From Rhyacophila brunnea (Eukaryota > Arthropoda > Insecta > Trichoptera > Rhyacophilidae), in contig JAGYXB010000361.1 of NCBI GenBank assembly GCA_022495005.1, positions 1 through 64,000 of the forward strand: a DNA stretch of 64,000 nucleotides. The letters are read 5' to 3'. Position 1 is the first letter of the stretch, and every line of letters begins with the position of its first letter. The position numbers and the translations under genes are program-made. Below, in pieces: positions 1 to 10,681 of the stretch. The notes beneath the pieces were generated by a model that saw only the letters and a list, made by a program, of their open reading frames with translations, was not told the origin of the DNA and did not search any database.

Positions 1-206
1 CCGGTGGGATTTTATTGCTTAAGGTCAAGAATATTGTTTTTAAACAATCGACACATTAACAGTTTTGCTCGGTATACCCGAGAAGTAGCTCGTTATAAAA
101 GTGAATAAATGTATGGAGAAAATCATAAACTAAAATGTCAACGAATGTTTCCTCATGACATCCGAGATCTCGCTATTTCCGTGATCGTAATAACCAAGTT
201 CGATTG
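1..206 (-). mobile_element. Partial pogo/Tigger-like DNA element, cut by the window edge
   Basis: These 206 bases are the reverse complement, with scattered differences, of the first ~210 bases of the element at 11592-12735. The right end (about 184-206) is the inverted repeat, followed by TA at 207-208, the dinucleotide this superfamily duplicates. Only one end is present because the window starts inside the element. No coding sequence is visible. The relationship to the second copy is seen directly; the superfamily name is inferred from the TA target and the terminal sequence. Confidence 0.75.
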
Positions 207-216
207 TATAATATAA

Positions 217-307
217 AACAATAATATGTGTATTTACTAGACCCAGGATTCGAGCCTGGGACCCACGACATTATAAGCCGATACGTAAGCCACTCGGCCA
301 TCGTGGG
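217..307 (-). mobile_element. tRNA-derived SINE, head only
   Basis: Read on the minus strand this matches the tRNA-like head of the SINE at 5499-5740. A Pol III box B core, GGCTCGAATCC in reverse complement, is at 246-256, and the box A side lies near 295-305. The SINE body expected to the left is missing: the sequence runs instead into the end of the Tigger-like copy. It is therefore a truncated copy and not a functional tRNA gene. Confidence 0.7.
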
Positions 308-1660
308 ACTGTTTGTGCATAATGCCTATATTTAATTTAAGTTCCACTTAACACTGTTCTTTTTAATATGTTAGGTTAAACTTTCTATTGGAGAACTGGA
401 AAAGAGATTGTAATTGACTCGTAATTTGGAAAAAATATCAAAATTGTTACATTCTATATTTACTAAAATAATTAAATACGTAATGATCATTTTTATACAA
501 TGAAATTTAATTTATAGCAATGAACACCACCATCTGTCAAACAATTTTTTTTATTTCAACAGATTATGCACCAAACTACGGATAACGTGAATGTATACAA
601 ATGCATCAGTCCTAACGTCGAAAGCGAAATCCTACTGGACGATGCTAAAGCTGCAGCATCCATTACCTGCAGTAAGTTCAATCAAGATTTATGATCTGTG
701 TAACAATATATTTCAGCATTGTCACCACAGCCCCACTGAAGCTGTCAGACATGGAATACGACGATGGTGCTGTCCTATTGGACAACTCAATGAGGGCATG
801 AAGAGACAATCGACAGGCTGCATAATAATTTTGTCTTGTGTTGAAATTGCTTTGTTTAAGTTGAAAGCTGTGTTGGGTTTTAAACGGGTTGAGAATAATA
901 TGTTCATCACAACAATTTAAGTAGAATAAATTATCCACTTAAGTATAGTATCACAAAAACACATTTAAAAAAAATGTAAATACTGCAGTTATTTTATGCA
1001 TTGTAAAGGTGCTTTTAAACAATCAGTTTTGCTATCCAATCAGTCTCCGTTTCAGTCGAGCTGTCAGTTAAACTAACGTGTAAATGCAAAAAGTGACCGA
1101 CTGAAACTAAAACGGAGACGGGACAGGATGGATCAGTTATCATATCTGTTTTTAGAGTTGCCAGTTAAATTGACGTATAAATTAGTATGCTGCATTATAT
1201 AGGTTAAAATATAGGTACTGCATTATACCAATAATATTAATATAATATAATTTACTAAACTATATTATAAACTACTTAATTAACAATAATATAATTATAA
1301 AAATAATATTAATTTTTGGTGGATAAAAAATACGTAAATATACACCGCCGATTCCGAATTGACCTGGCAACTAAAACCTCGGCTGAACGGACTACAGAAC
1401 TAACGTCTAAAAGGACCTCAACATTTAACATTAATTATGTCTAGAAACAATTGTGTTATGTACTTACCTTAAACAATATAATGATTCATTTGAGTCACAT
1501 TCAATGCTTGCCTCGACAAGATGCGACAAACGATGATGATCCTAGACGTTATGTACCTAGATAATTTTATTTGATAAAAATATAATACTTTCGAAAATAT
1601 ATTTTTACTTATAAAAAAAAGTTTTTTGAAAATATAGTATGTCTAAAAATATATAAAAAA
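308..1660. other. No gene recognised; small inverted repeat
   Basis: AT-rich sequence without a convincing coding region. A short reading frame near 591-920 has no recognisable motif. Around 1039-1061 and 1098-1126 a sequence with core TCTCCGTTT recurs in inverted form. A direct repeat with core CAGTTAAA and ACGT lies near 1065-1090 and 1155-1185. This may be the worn end of a small DNA element. Confidence 0.4.
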
Positions 1661-1668
1661 ATTAATAG

Positions 1669-1856
1669 TGAAATGGGTCAACGCTTGCGACGGGAACATT
1701 CCTCCTGGAGCAGTGGCTGGCGGATACGACGGTGGGCTGCAGTACATCGGCAGAGCATATCATGAAGGCGCTTTGACTCCTGGGAAAATTCATCCTTCTC
1801 ACAAAACTTGTTACATTCCGTGGAATGGTGTCGAGTACAAGAAGTCAAAATACCAG
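1669..1856 (+). CDS. DM9-repeat gene 1, internal exon (first DM9 unit)
   Basis: This exon encodes about 62 residues of a DM9 (DUF3421) repeat. Visible family motifs are WVNACDG, IPPGAVAGG, QYIGRAYHEGALTPGK and CYIPWNG near the end. It is bounded by an acceptor AG at 1667-1668 and a donor after CAG at 1856 (GTATTT). The 5' junction is phase 1 and the 3' junction phase 0, exactly as in the paralogous exon at 40224-40417. DM9 proteins in insects and molluscs are small, and some bind mannose-type sugars or act in immunity; the function here is unknown. The next exon is most likely 10682-10924, after an 8.8-kb intron full of transposons. The start codon must lie in an upstream exon that I cannot identify. 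A GTG at 1668 spans the splice site and is not a start. Confidence 0.85.
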
Positions 1857-2451
1857 GTATTTATACCCTACTAAATTTAATATTTTTATTTCGTCTTATT
1901 ATTGTTTGTTAAAATAACAAATAAAGTCAGGTGACAAATGCAACGTCAGCCATTGATAGGGTACACCGCACGTGGAACCTCAGCCTTCAAGCCAATCTTT
2001 TCTGTTACCCCAATCATCAAGTTTTATTGGGCTAAAATCAGCGCTCCAAATGGACTGAAATGCACCGGTTCGTGAAATCGTCGAAACTACTGCTCCGTCT
2101 CGTGGAAAAATTAAAAATGAAGCTCCGGTTTGGACATTAATTTATATTATTTAATTAACTTTAATAAGAAGCTTTACATATCATACACATCTATTTCTAA
2201 TGAGGATAATAAAATTTTGTGTTTTGTTACAATGCGATCTTAATTTGACTTATATTCTGATTAATGAGAATTGTGTACCTTCCATAGGATTTAGGTTTAG
2301 AATTCCAGGATTCGCCTTCCGAGATCTTCAATATCTGTGGATATTGTATGATATTTGAAATTACGATCGGAAATAATACTTTATTTATTAGTACAAAGCA
2401 GACAAACCATGCACTGCTTATATGATAAAGATAAAGTAAGAAAAAATAATA

Positions 2452-2834
2452 GGTTACATGTGAATTGTACGCAAAACATTTCACCGTGGCACAGTTCGCC
2501 GTGAGCTTTCTATCGAAAAGAGATGACCGTATACTATACGGTCTCCAATTTTATTAGATTCAATATTAACATTAATTTAATTTTCGTAGCTGATTTTGGC
2601 AAAATTCATGAATTCAAGAATGAAGACCTAACCTAACAAATAATCCAGTATATCGGCTATTTTCAAAAACCGACAAGAACCGTGTTTTATTTAGACATGA
2701 ATTTTATGTCAGTAATAGTACGACACAAAGAGGTTGTATGTTCTTTAATATACGGCCATATATTTCCGATATAACATTTCACAGTGAAGTGTGTTACGGC
2801 GAACTGCATAGGTACGTAAAAGTTTCCGGACACG
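2452..2834. mobile_element. MITE-like element with 9-bp target duplication (copy 1)
   Basis: The 383-bp element starts GGTTACATG and ends GGACACG. It is flanked by direct 9-bp repeats AAAATAATA at 2443-2451 and 2835-2843. A homologous sequence at 41150-41220 runs straight through this point without the insert, giving an empty site. A second copy is at 29478-29893. Nine-base duplications suggest a Mutator-like (MULE) origin, but there is no clear terminal inverted repeat, so the superfamily is an inference. It has no coding potential and lies in the DM9-1 intron. Confidence 0.75.
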
Positions 2835-2843
2835 AAAATAATA

Positions 2844-3030
2844 ATACCATTTTTGACAGCATATTTATTAAAAAAGCAGTCTTTTTCGCCAGCGCTGAAA
2901 AATATTCCCTACCCAAATTATTAGCAGTAGTGCGTATCAGATATCTGTATAAGACTGTTGTTACATTTGTCGTTTAAGGTAATTAGGTAAGTATCTAAGG
3001 CATATAGCAAAAAAACTCGCACACTAATAT
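2844..3030 (+). repeat. Host repeat also present at 41195-41370
   Basis: The stretch beginning TTTTTGACAGCATATTTA and running through a CAAAAAACTCGC motif matches 41195-41370. Together with the left flank of the 2452-2834 insert it forms one older repeat that was later interrupted. No coding sequence is seen. Confidence 0.6.
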
Positions 3031-3319
3031 TTTTGGAAAATTATCGATTGATCAGGTCAAAAGGTGAATATAGTCAGCACCTTGAAACTCGTTCAAATAC
3101 AATCTCCAATGGTTTACAGTGGCATTCGGAGTAAGAAAATACGAGAGTAGACTGTTTAGTGTTACCATCAAGGTGACCAATAAATATTGTTTGGTTTATT
3201 TTTAAACACTTTAGACACACAGCACAATGTATATTATGAAGCAACCAAAACAAACGTTGAGATAATCAAAATATTGATATCTGAATCGTTAACTGTGACT
3301 GCTATTAAGGTTGACGATT

Positions 3320-3885
3320 AAGTTGTGATTATATTATGCTGCACGTCACGTACTATCACGTGACGTCACAGTAAGCTGCCGCTTCGGGAAGTAAGTTTGT
3401 AATGTCATTTTTCTTGGTGTTTAAAATGGTATCAGACTGATGCTTCCATCACATAGCACATTTTGAACCTTTAAATGAACATTGTCAGTTAGTAAAATCT
3501 GTCAAAATCACCAGAACAACAATGAGGTCACTGCATCGACACCTGCATGACTCAATGAACGTTATTATCGTTTTCTACATGCCTACAAATTTTCGACTCA
3601 TCTCAAAATCGCGTGTTTTTTGGTTTTAGCTGTTGGCACTATGTATTTTCTATAAGAATGTCGTCTATTATCTATGGATGTAATATCACAAGTAATTTTA
3701 ACGTACGCCCACGTAGAAACTGTTAAAATTAATTGAAATTAGCATGCAGTAATGAATAATACTTCAAAATACTAATACATTGGAGTTGGCACTCTGCATC
3801 ATAGAATTTACAGGGATGGTGATTGTTCAAAATATTCTGCAAAATGATGAAACCATAGACTAAATTTGACGCTGTGACAGCGTGA
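3320..3885 (+). repeat. Diverged copy of the DM9-1 3' flank
   Basis: About 560 bases are collinear with 10925-11450, the sequence directly downstream of the DM9-1 stop codon. Shared landmarks are a TATCACGTGACGTC-like start, CAGACTGATGCT, GAACATTGTCAGTTAG, CGTAGAAACTGTTAAAATTA and CAAAATATTCTGC. No DM9 exon is visible just upstream. This may mark a lost tandem duplicate of the terminal exon, or a repeat that also supplied the 3' UTR. A third fragment is inverted at 37440-37600. Confidence 0.65.
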
Positions 3886-4146
3886 CAGTACGCAATGTGC
3901 ATCTCAATATAATTGCAACTTTACCCACAACAATTAGCGTGACTCATGTAGTCTGTATAACACTAGAATCTAGACACTAGAAGTCTGTATAACACTAGTT
4001 TCTAGTGTTATAAAATGGATTGGTATAACACTAGAAACATTCTGTAAAATCTTCATACCTAGCTGACACTACAAAAAAATAAATGTCTTAAGCTGAAGGA
4101 TTCAATACATTTAAATCACCCCTAGTTAATGTAGTATTTTAATATA

Positions 4147-5435
4147 CGAGGGTGGGTCAATAATTCCTTAGAAAAAAGCATTAAAACAGTTTTTATTTTT
4201 GTATTTTTTTTTTATTTCTCAACATAATCTCCTTGGAGCTCAATACACTTGGTTAGACGTTTCTCATTTTTTTTAAACCGCCAGAAAAATAAGTTTTCGG
4301 AAGGTCCTCAAAATAAGCATTTGTCCGATCGATGACTTCTTCATTTGAAAAAAAACGTTGTCCACTTAGCCATTTTTAAGTTTGGGAAAAGGAAAAAGTC
4401 ACTGGGGGCTAAATCTGGCGAATACGGTGGGTGGTCGACCAATTTGAACTTCAATTCTTCAATTTTAGCCATTGATCGTAAACATGTGTGAACATGGGCA
4501 TTGTCCTGATGAAAGAGGATTTTTTTCCTGTTTAAATGAGGCCGTTTTTCTTCAATTTTGTTTTTAGCTGGTCCAATAAAGATGCATAATAATCCTCTGT
4601 TATTGTTTTTCCTTTTTCCAAATAGTCAACGAAAATAATTCCACGTGCATCCCAAAATACAGTAGCCATAACCTTACCAGCTGATTTCACGGTTTTCGCC
4701 TTCTTTGGACATGGTTTGCCTTCGCAATCCACTGCTTTGACTGTTCTTTCGCCTCGGGAATATAGTGGTATATCCATGTTTCATCTACAGTCACAAAGCG
4801 ACGAAAAAATTCATCCGGATTGCGTTGCATGAGCGACAACAGGGCTTTAGTGGCCACCACCCTATTGCGTTTATTGTCGACTGTGAGCAAACGCGGCACC
4901 CATCTTGCAGAAATATTTTCATGCCCAATTTGTCATGTAAAATAGAAATGACGCTACCTTTTGAGATCCCTGTAACCCCAATTATCTCACTCAACTTTAA
5001 TCTTCGGTCACTTAACACCATATCGTGGATTTTATTGATCATTTCTGGTGTAGTCACCTCTACAGGACGCCCTGAGCGTGGTTCATCCTTTGTTGATGTA
5101 CGACCACGTTTAAATTCATTTAACCAGTTATAAATAGTTGCAAGTGAAGGAGCAGATATGCCGTGAACTAAATCCAACTCATTTTTTATTTCCTTTGCTG
5201 TTAACCCTTTATATTAAAATGTTTAATAACAGCTCTAAACTCAATTTTCTCCATTTTCCATTTTCCACAAGCAAATTTTTTTTTAAAATGTACGAAAAAC
5301 ACACAACAACCCGACCAATCTGATTGAAACTTCGCAGCATACTGAATCGGTAGTGCCGCTGCATGAAAACAAACCGCTTACAGTACTAGTCGCGCCACTT
5401 GTCGGCTTTTCTAAGGACTTATTGACCCACCCTCG
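4147..5435 (-). mobile_element. Mariner element, 1.29 kb, complete ends
   Basis: The terminal inverted repeats are about 29 bp with one mismatch and start CGAGGGTGGGTCAATAA. TA dinucleotides flank both ends (4145-4146 and 5436-5437). The 1289-bp length is typical of mariner. It carries a broken minus-strand transposase. It lies in the DM9-1 intron, between the 3'-flank repeat and a SINE. Confidence 0.93.
4212..5254 (-). pseudogene. Mariner (DD34D) transposase pseudogene
   Basis: The reading starts at an ATG at 5254 (MEKIEFRAVIKHFN) and ends at TAA 4212-4214. The N-terminal helix-turn-helix region shows the mariner signature NEFKRGRTSTKDEPRSGRP. The catalytic residues remain: VTVDETW (first Asp), HQDNA (second) and SPDLAPSD (third), with 34 residues between the second and third as expected for DD34D. 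At least four frame changes break the frame: near 5205, near 4900, near 4760, and near 4380-4540. The protein is therefore dead although each motif survives. Mariner transposases cut and paste DNA at TA sites in the nucleus. The identification is secure; exact frameshift positions are approximate. Confidence 0.9.
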
Positions 5436-5498
5436 TATAATGTTTGAGGCTTTATTTAACGATATTTTAATATATTTCATTATTTATTTTTTTTGACA

Positions 5499-5740
5499 CC
5501 CACGGTGGCCTCGCGGCTTAAGCGTTGGACTATCACGCGGTGGGTCTCAGGTTCGAATCCTGGGTCTGGCAAGTACATATATTGTTTTTCAATTTGTGTG
5601 TTAGTCAGGGTATGGACCTAATAGGTTGAGCAAGTGGCTGACATCCATTTCTCGTGAAAACAAAAATCTGTTAATACAAACCTCTACTCTGTGGAGGCCC
5701 ATATGATCCTATTAGGATCGGACATGGACGGAAAAAAAAA
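5499..5740 (+). mobile_element. tRNA-derived SINE, full-length copy
   Basis: It has a tRNA-like head with box A TGGCCTCGCGG (5506-5516) and box B GGTTCGAATCC (5550-5560), then a body of about 170 bp and an A-rich tail. A 13-bp match, ATATTTCATTATT, occurs at 5472-5484 and again just after the tail, a likely target duplication leaving a 14-base 5' extension. Other copies lie on the minus strand at 217-307, 37095-37291, 42180-42380 and 46637-46889. SINEs are Pol III transcripts copied by a partner LINE. I do not recognise the family name. Confidence 0.85.
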
Positions 5741-5818
5741 TATTTCATTATTACTCGATGTATATATTATGTAGTAAATTTGAAATGGTTGTTCTTAAAC
5801 CTGAGTTTAGTTATAGTC

Positions 5819-6105
5819 CAGTGGTGAGGGGTGGAGGTAGGCTGTTACGATTTGACATACATTGTGCACACTAAACTTTGTCAGTCATATTTATTTGTTT
5901 TCAACAAAGAATACAATTTGCAGATGGTGCTGGTTGGTATTTAAAATTCAATTAAACAGTTTTGGTATATTTTGGGCGATACGATAAAATTGTGTACACT
6001 TTTTCATTCACACTTATTTGATTTCATTGAATTAAGAATACATATTACAGATAGTGTCGGTTAGTTTTTTTAAATTCATTTAGCCCTGCCTAACCAAATG
6101 ACACA
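5819..6105 (+). mobile_element. hAT-type MITE fragment (GGTGGAGGTAGGCTG family)
   Basis: It starts CAGTGGTGAGGGGTGGAGG, a hAT-like terminus, and continues with the family landmarks GTGCACACTAAACTTTGTC and CAGATGGTGCTGGTTGG. A second, shorter unit of the family follows from about 5985. The right terminus is worn and no clear 8-bp duplication is seen. Complete copies are at 26280-26894 and 43642-43849. Confidence 0.7.
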
Positions 6106-6109
6106 CATA

Positions 6110-6850
6110 CCTGTTATCAACAGGCTTTTGTTGATTATTAAATAAAAGACGGGCCGAATCGCAACCCTGATCTCTATAAACAAACGAATAAAACGCCTGA
6201 TCTGGTTCCCTGCTCAACTACGTTAAAATTTATTCATAAGTAAAGGCTTTCGTCCGGTGTATGAAAATCACATACTGTAGGTGTAGTTAAGATAAATTTA
6301 AATTGATTCAAAAAGTATAAATGATGATGGATGAAAGAGATAATTTTAAGACTAAATATAAGTATTTAAATATAATAAATTTTGCCGCGCTTGCCGGCAA
6401 CGTTAAAATCCCCGCGCGCCTGCGCCGAGGTGGTCCTCGTGATTCGTCAAATCAAAGGATCATGCGAGCAAATTTGGCCAATCACGAGAGTCCTTTTTGC
6501 TGATCAGCGTGGGTACGCGAAATTTAAAAAGAAAAAAAAGTTAGTAAGCGTCCCTTTTTCAAACGCTACGAACTGTAAACTGAAAACTGAAAACTGAACT
6601 GTAACTGTAAAAAACTACAAAATAACTTTGTCAAACTAAAGATTAAAATATATAATACCAAATTACGCACAAGCAAGTCTACGTGGTTTTATTTAATTTA
6701 ACAGACTAAATATATCGTCCCTTCTTCTTTGTGAATCCGGGGTTCGATGGACACCTGAGCTAGCTGCTGGAACCCCGGACATCTCACAAACCATAATCTT
6801 TAAAAAATATTCTTTTATCCATAAAATATCTAAATTTATGTATGGTTTAA
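6110..6850. other. Unassigned, with a short hairpin; LTR-like in places
   Basis: There is no gene. A GC-richer block at 6380-6520 is followed by an A-rich stretch and direct GAACTGTAAACTGAAAACTG-type repeats near 6567-6610. A 10-bp stem TCCGGGGTTC (6736-6745) pairs with 6770-6779. The order of a GC-rich block, an A-rich block and a hairpin recalls a worn LTR, but no partner copy was found in the window. Confidence 0.25.
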
Positions 6851-7554
6851 TGCAGCGATACTCAACCTGTGGCCCTTTAAGCTTTTATGTGCGGCCCGAA
6901 ACACATTTATTATCAGGAATTTCGTATATCTTGAGATTCGTTTCGACTTTGATGCACAGATAGTGACACCTAGATATGGGAAATGAGTCACTTAATGAGG
7001 ACACCGACCGAATAGGTCAATTACGGATAGTGATTTGTTCGGACAGATTAGGTCAATTGTGTCTTTTGTTGCCGTAATAAAATGTATAGTACTAGCGCGT
7101 ACGAATTACGGAATCTCGTCACCACCCCCCCCCCCCCAATCTATCAAAAATTACGCGCCCGAATTCCGATAATCACCGGAACCCGAAGGGGTCAGCCCAG
7201 CCAAAGTGCAATGGAAGAGCCTCGCCCTAGGGCTAAGGAACCGCATTAAAACCACGGTACCCCCTGCGTCGGGTGAACAAGTACACTCGCTCATCCCGAA
7301 CGCCCATATCTTGAGCTGTTTGAATAACTTATTGCCATGCGTTGACATTGCACGTGTGAATTCAGAATATTGAATGACACACGACATCTAGCAATGATTT
7401 TAAAAACTAAATAATTTTTGAAACTAGATAAATAAAAAAACAATAAGTATATTATTATGTAATTAATACAAATTAATAAAATTGTCAGTCTCTATTTTTT
7501 CCAGATAAATAAGTTTCAATGCAATAGTATGAATATACTTATTAATATGTCCAC

Positions 7555-8910
7555 CACCGTAGAATTAAATTAGCAATAGACAATTATTCGTTATATCACA
7601 AACCTGTACAAGGTACCTATTTAACTTTTATAATTTTGCATAGATTTAAATATCTATTATTATATTTAATATAAGTTATTTTTTCTTGTGAATTTTGATT
7701 ATTGCAATGTGCGATTAATTCCCACCCATATATTATTATGTCTTATAAAAAATCTAACACCATGTGTAATATAATATTATGACGTAGGTATTCTTAATTC
7801 GACGAAAACTAATGAATATGACTAAAAAAGTGTGCACTATTGTTGTCGGATCGCTAATAGCATATTAAACTATTATGGTTTGATTTGGCAGGGTTTAATT
7901 AAATTTTAAAAATTAACCAGCACGATCTGCATGTAGTATTCTCAGTTCAATGAAAACAAATTAAGTATAACTGACAAAGTTTAGTGTACACTATTTATGT
8001 CGAATCTTAATAGCATACCTCCATCCCTCGCCACTATTAGGTATTAGTTAGCATTATTAACAAACGTGTAAGTAATTATATTTGCTGCATTTATATAGAT
8101 AGGTACCCAATTTCCAATAAAATCTATTTAGAAAATGGCAGATCCAAATTATCATACTTTAAAATTAGATCCATTCCTACCCAAAGACCAATGCCTTATG
8201 GCTTACGCATTGGTTAACTGCTAATTATTAATTAATTGAATAATTATATAACAATAGACTACCGTAGAATTAAATGAACAATAGAAAATATATTACAAGC
8301 CTCAGATAAATATTATTTATTTTGATTACCTACCTTCGTATGTTACAGATTAAAAGTTCACAATTTTGCGTAGATCTTAAATACCTACTTAGATATTATT
8401 TCTGTAGATTGCAAATTAACTTACAAATTATAACTACATATTGACATGAGTGGAAACCTGTATAAAAAACAAATCCATTATACCCACACAGATTCTGGAT
8501 AATATTTATTTTAGCAAGTACACATTTTTGTTTGAACTACCTATAATAAGTGTGTTGGACTTCTATTAATTTTATTAATGGTCAAATCATACTTTTCTAC
8601 TACATTATTGTAAAAGGGTTACCGACACCGTCGTATTATCGTTACATTCGTTATTGGTAGTAGCTAGTTATAAAATAATTAATGTGCATGTTGTTATACA
8701 TATTTAATATTGTACATACGTAATTAAAATGAATTAATTTTAATTTTTATAAAACTTAATAAAAAATAATTGTCCAAGTTATAGATAATCTACGAGTAGG
8801 TACATACTACATTCTAATTTTATTCAATTACACCCAATTTCTAATAAAAATCTATCAAAAAATGACAGATCCAAACTGTCATACTAGTAAATTAGATCCT
8901 ACAAACCTAC
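7555..8910 (+). repeat. Diverged ~0.71-kb direct duplication inside the hAT element
   Basis: Blocks recur in the same order about 707-721 bp apart. CCGTAGAATTAAAT is at about 7556 and 8263. A block containing TAAAATCTAT and GACAGATCCAAA-type sequence is at about 8108-8170 and 8829-8890. The copies are well diverged. A nested MITE fragment lies only in the first unit. Confidence 0.55.
7790..8034 (-). mobile_element. hAT-type MITE fragment (GGTGGAGGTAGGCTG family)
   Basis: Read on the minus strand it carries the family landmarks GGGATGGAGGTATGCTATTA and a match to the central CTAAACTTTGTCAGTTATAC block. The end is mutated, CACTATT in place of CACTG. It is nested in the larger hAT element at 6853-9792. 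Confidence 0.65.
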
Positions 8911-9165
8911 TCATTTTTTATTCGAATAACCGTTGGCAATGTATTCACGGAAAGATTTTATGAAACCTTCAACCTGAACGGACTTATAAAAAAGGTGCAC
9001 AATCCAGTTGGCAAAGAAATAAGATTCGATCGCTTGTCTCATCTCGTAACCATGAAACTATATGTTAAAAAATACGGTAGTTCGCGAACTAGGTAGGTAA
9101 CTAGTTCGCTGGACTCGTTTTCATGAAACTACATATGAAAAAAATAGTTGAACTAAACTATGGCA

Positions 9166-9490
9166 GTGCTCTTCCCACCCACGTTTCTTCCTATACTACG
9201 CGTGCACTCTAGTTCAACGGAACGATATATTCAGTTCGCCTGGCAGCGTGTCCTTCGCACCCACGTGTCTTCCTATACTGCGCGCGCACTCTAGTTCAAC
9301 GGAACGACATATTCAGTTCGTCTGGCAGCGTGTTCTTCGCACCCACGTTTCTTCCTATACTGCGCGCGCGCTCTAGTTCAACGGAACGACATTCAGTTTG
9401 CCTGGCAGCGTGTCCTTCGTATCCACGTTTATTCCTATACTGCGTGAGCATTCTCGCGAATCTCGTTCGCCTCGAACGACATAAGCGCCA
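9166..9490 (+). repeat. Tandem array, four 80-82 bp units
   Basis: Four consecutive units share the cores CCACGTTTCTTCCTATACT, CTCTAGTTCAACGGAACGA and CAGTTCGCCTGGCAGCGTG. The corresponding point lies at 9177, 9259, 9341 and 9421, giving periods of 82, 82 and 80. The units are GC-richer than their surroundings. The array lies within the 2.9-kb hAT element. An open frame across it at 9330-9524 is a by-product of the repeat. Confidence 0.9.
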
Positions 9491-9835
9491 GGTGACACGG
9501 GACCGATTTGTTCGCTGGCTATAGATTAGTTTTAAAAGATACGTTCGTTCGAGAACGACGCATGTCTAGTGACACCCGAAGAGGATTGTCATTATGGTCC
9601 ACATCAGATCTGGTATAAGAGTGTTGCTATTGCACACGATTAATTTAAAAACACGCATAATTTTTAAAATCTCAATAATGTTTTGTACTTGGGAGTTTCA
9701 TGATTTTTTTTCGTCACACCACCAGCGATGCGGCCCGCGTTACTTTACAAATATATGTATTTGGCCCGAAGAAAAAAAGTTGAGTATCATTGGTTTAATG
9801 GCATAATTTTAAATATTTTATAGATACATGAATAT

Positions 9836-9945
9836 TTTTTGACTATTATCTACTATGCTTTGGATTAGGCAGGGTTTAATTAATTTTTAAAAAGTAGCAA
9901 ACAGTATATTATACATATTGTAGTCTTAGAGGCCATACATAGACT
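9836..9945 (-). mobile_element. hAT-type MITE family, short fragment
   Basis: It carries the distal block of the family (TTAGGCAGGGTTTAATTAAT and a TTGTAGTCTTA motif) but lacks both termini. It lies immediately outside the right target duplication of the 6853-9792 hAT element. Confidence 0.5.
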
Positions 9946-10681
9946 GAAACCGTATGTGGTTTTGAACCGTGTGCCATTCATTCATTCATCATTCATTCAT
10001 GACACAATAATATGAAGTGATTTATACTTAATATTTTAAACTCAATTTGTGAGAAATACGCATATTTTAAAATTTTGGTATAATTTAATAATGATGTGAC
10101 TGGTTTGAACAGTTCCGAGGCCCCCTTTTAAATCTTCCGATGTATTGATTGCGTCATATGTGTCAAAGAAAGTAGACATTGCGCAGGCAGATTGTAATTA
10201 ATATAAGTAGGTACTGGCCAAATTAAATTGGATATATTGTGTTTTAATACAGAATGGTATTTAGTTTTATTTAAAATAAAAAACTCGAGTAGATAGTGCC
10301 ACCTATCACTGCCCGATATGAGATGTCTCGTCAAATGGTCCAAGTTCGCTAGGCCAGATACGAGATATCTTGGTAGTACTAATAATTTGCTCAAAACAAA
10401 TAATTTCAAAATAGGACACATACTGACATCTATCGGAATGTTCCTAAAACATTTTACCATATTAGTTAATGATTTTACCATCGGTTTACTTTGAATTTTG
10501 AAAGTGATACAACTGAGATTTTAGAGATGTCGTAATTTTTTGATTTTTTTTCCGCAAATTATATTTGGCCTGTTAGGTACTGCCAAGGCCTTTTTTACGG
10601 CAGCCAAAGGGTTAAGTTTATGACAATGCTCATTCACGATAATTATTGAGATTCTAATGTACATCAATAATCAATCGGCAG

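Larger units (their letters stand above)
6853..9792. mobile_element. hAT element, 2.9 kb, non-autonomous
   Basis: The left end reads CAGCGATACTCAACCTGTGG and the right end, reverse complemented, starts CAATGATACTCAAC. These are typical hAT termini. Perfect 8-bp duplications GTTTAATG lie at 6845-6852 and 9793-9800. No transposase is recognisable inside. The interior holds a worn 0.7-kb duplication, a nested hAT MITE fragment at 7790-8034 and four 80-bp tandem repeats at 9166-9490. It occupies a third of the DM9-1 intron. Confidence 0.85.

Noticed and set aside
591..938. Overlapping open frames on both strands
   Set aside because: No domain motif, no splice context and no repeat partner; typical of chance frames.
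5499..5572. Possible tRNA gene with box A and box B
   Set aside because: The same head recurs in several copies attached to a common body and A tail, with target duplications. It is a SINE, and the full cloverleaf is not convincing.
7121..7137. Poly-C run
   Set aside because: A simple homopolymer with no associated structure; possibly of uncertain length in the assembly.
9330..9524. 64-codon frame in the tandem array
   Set aside because: It is produced by the 80-bp repeat units and has no protein features.
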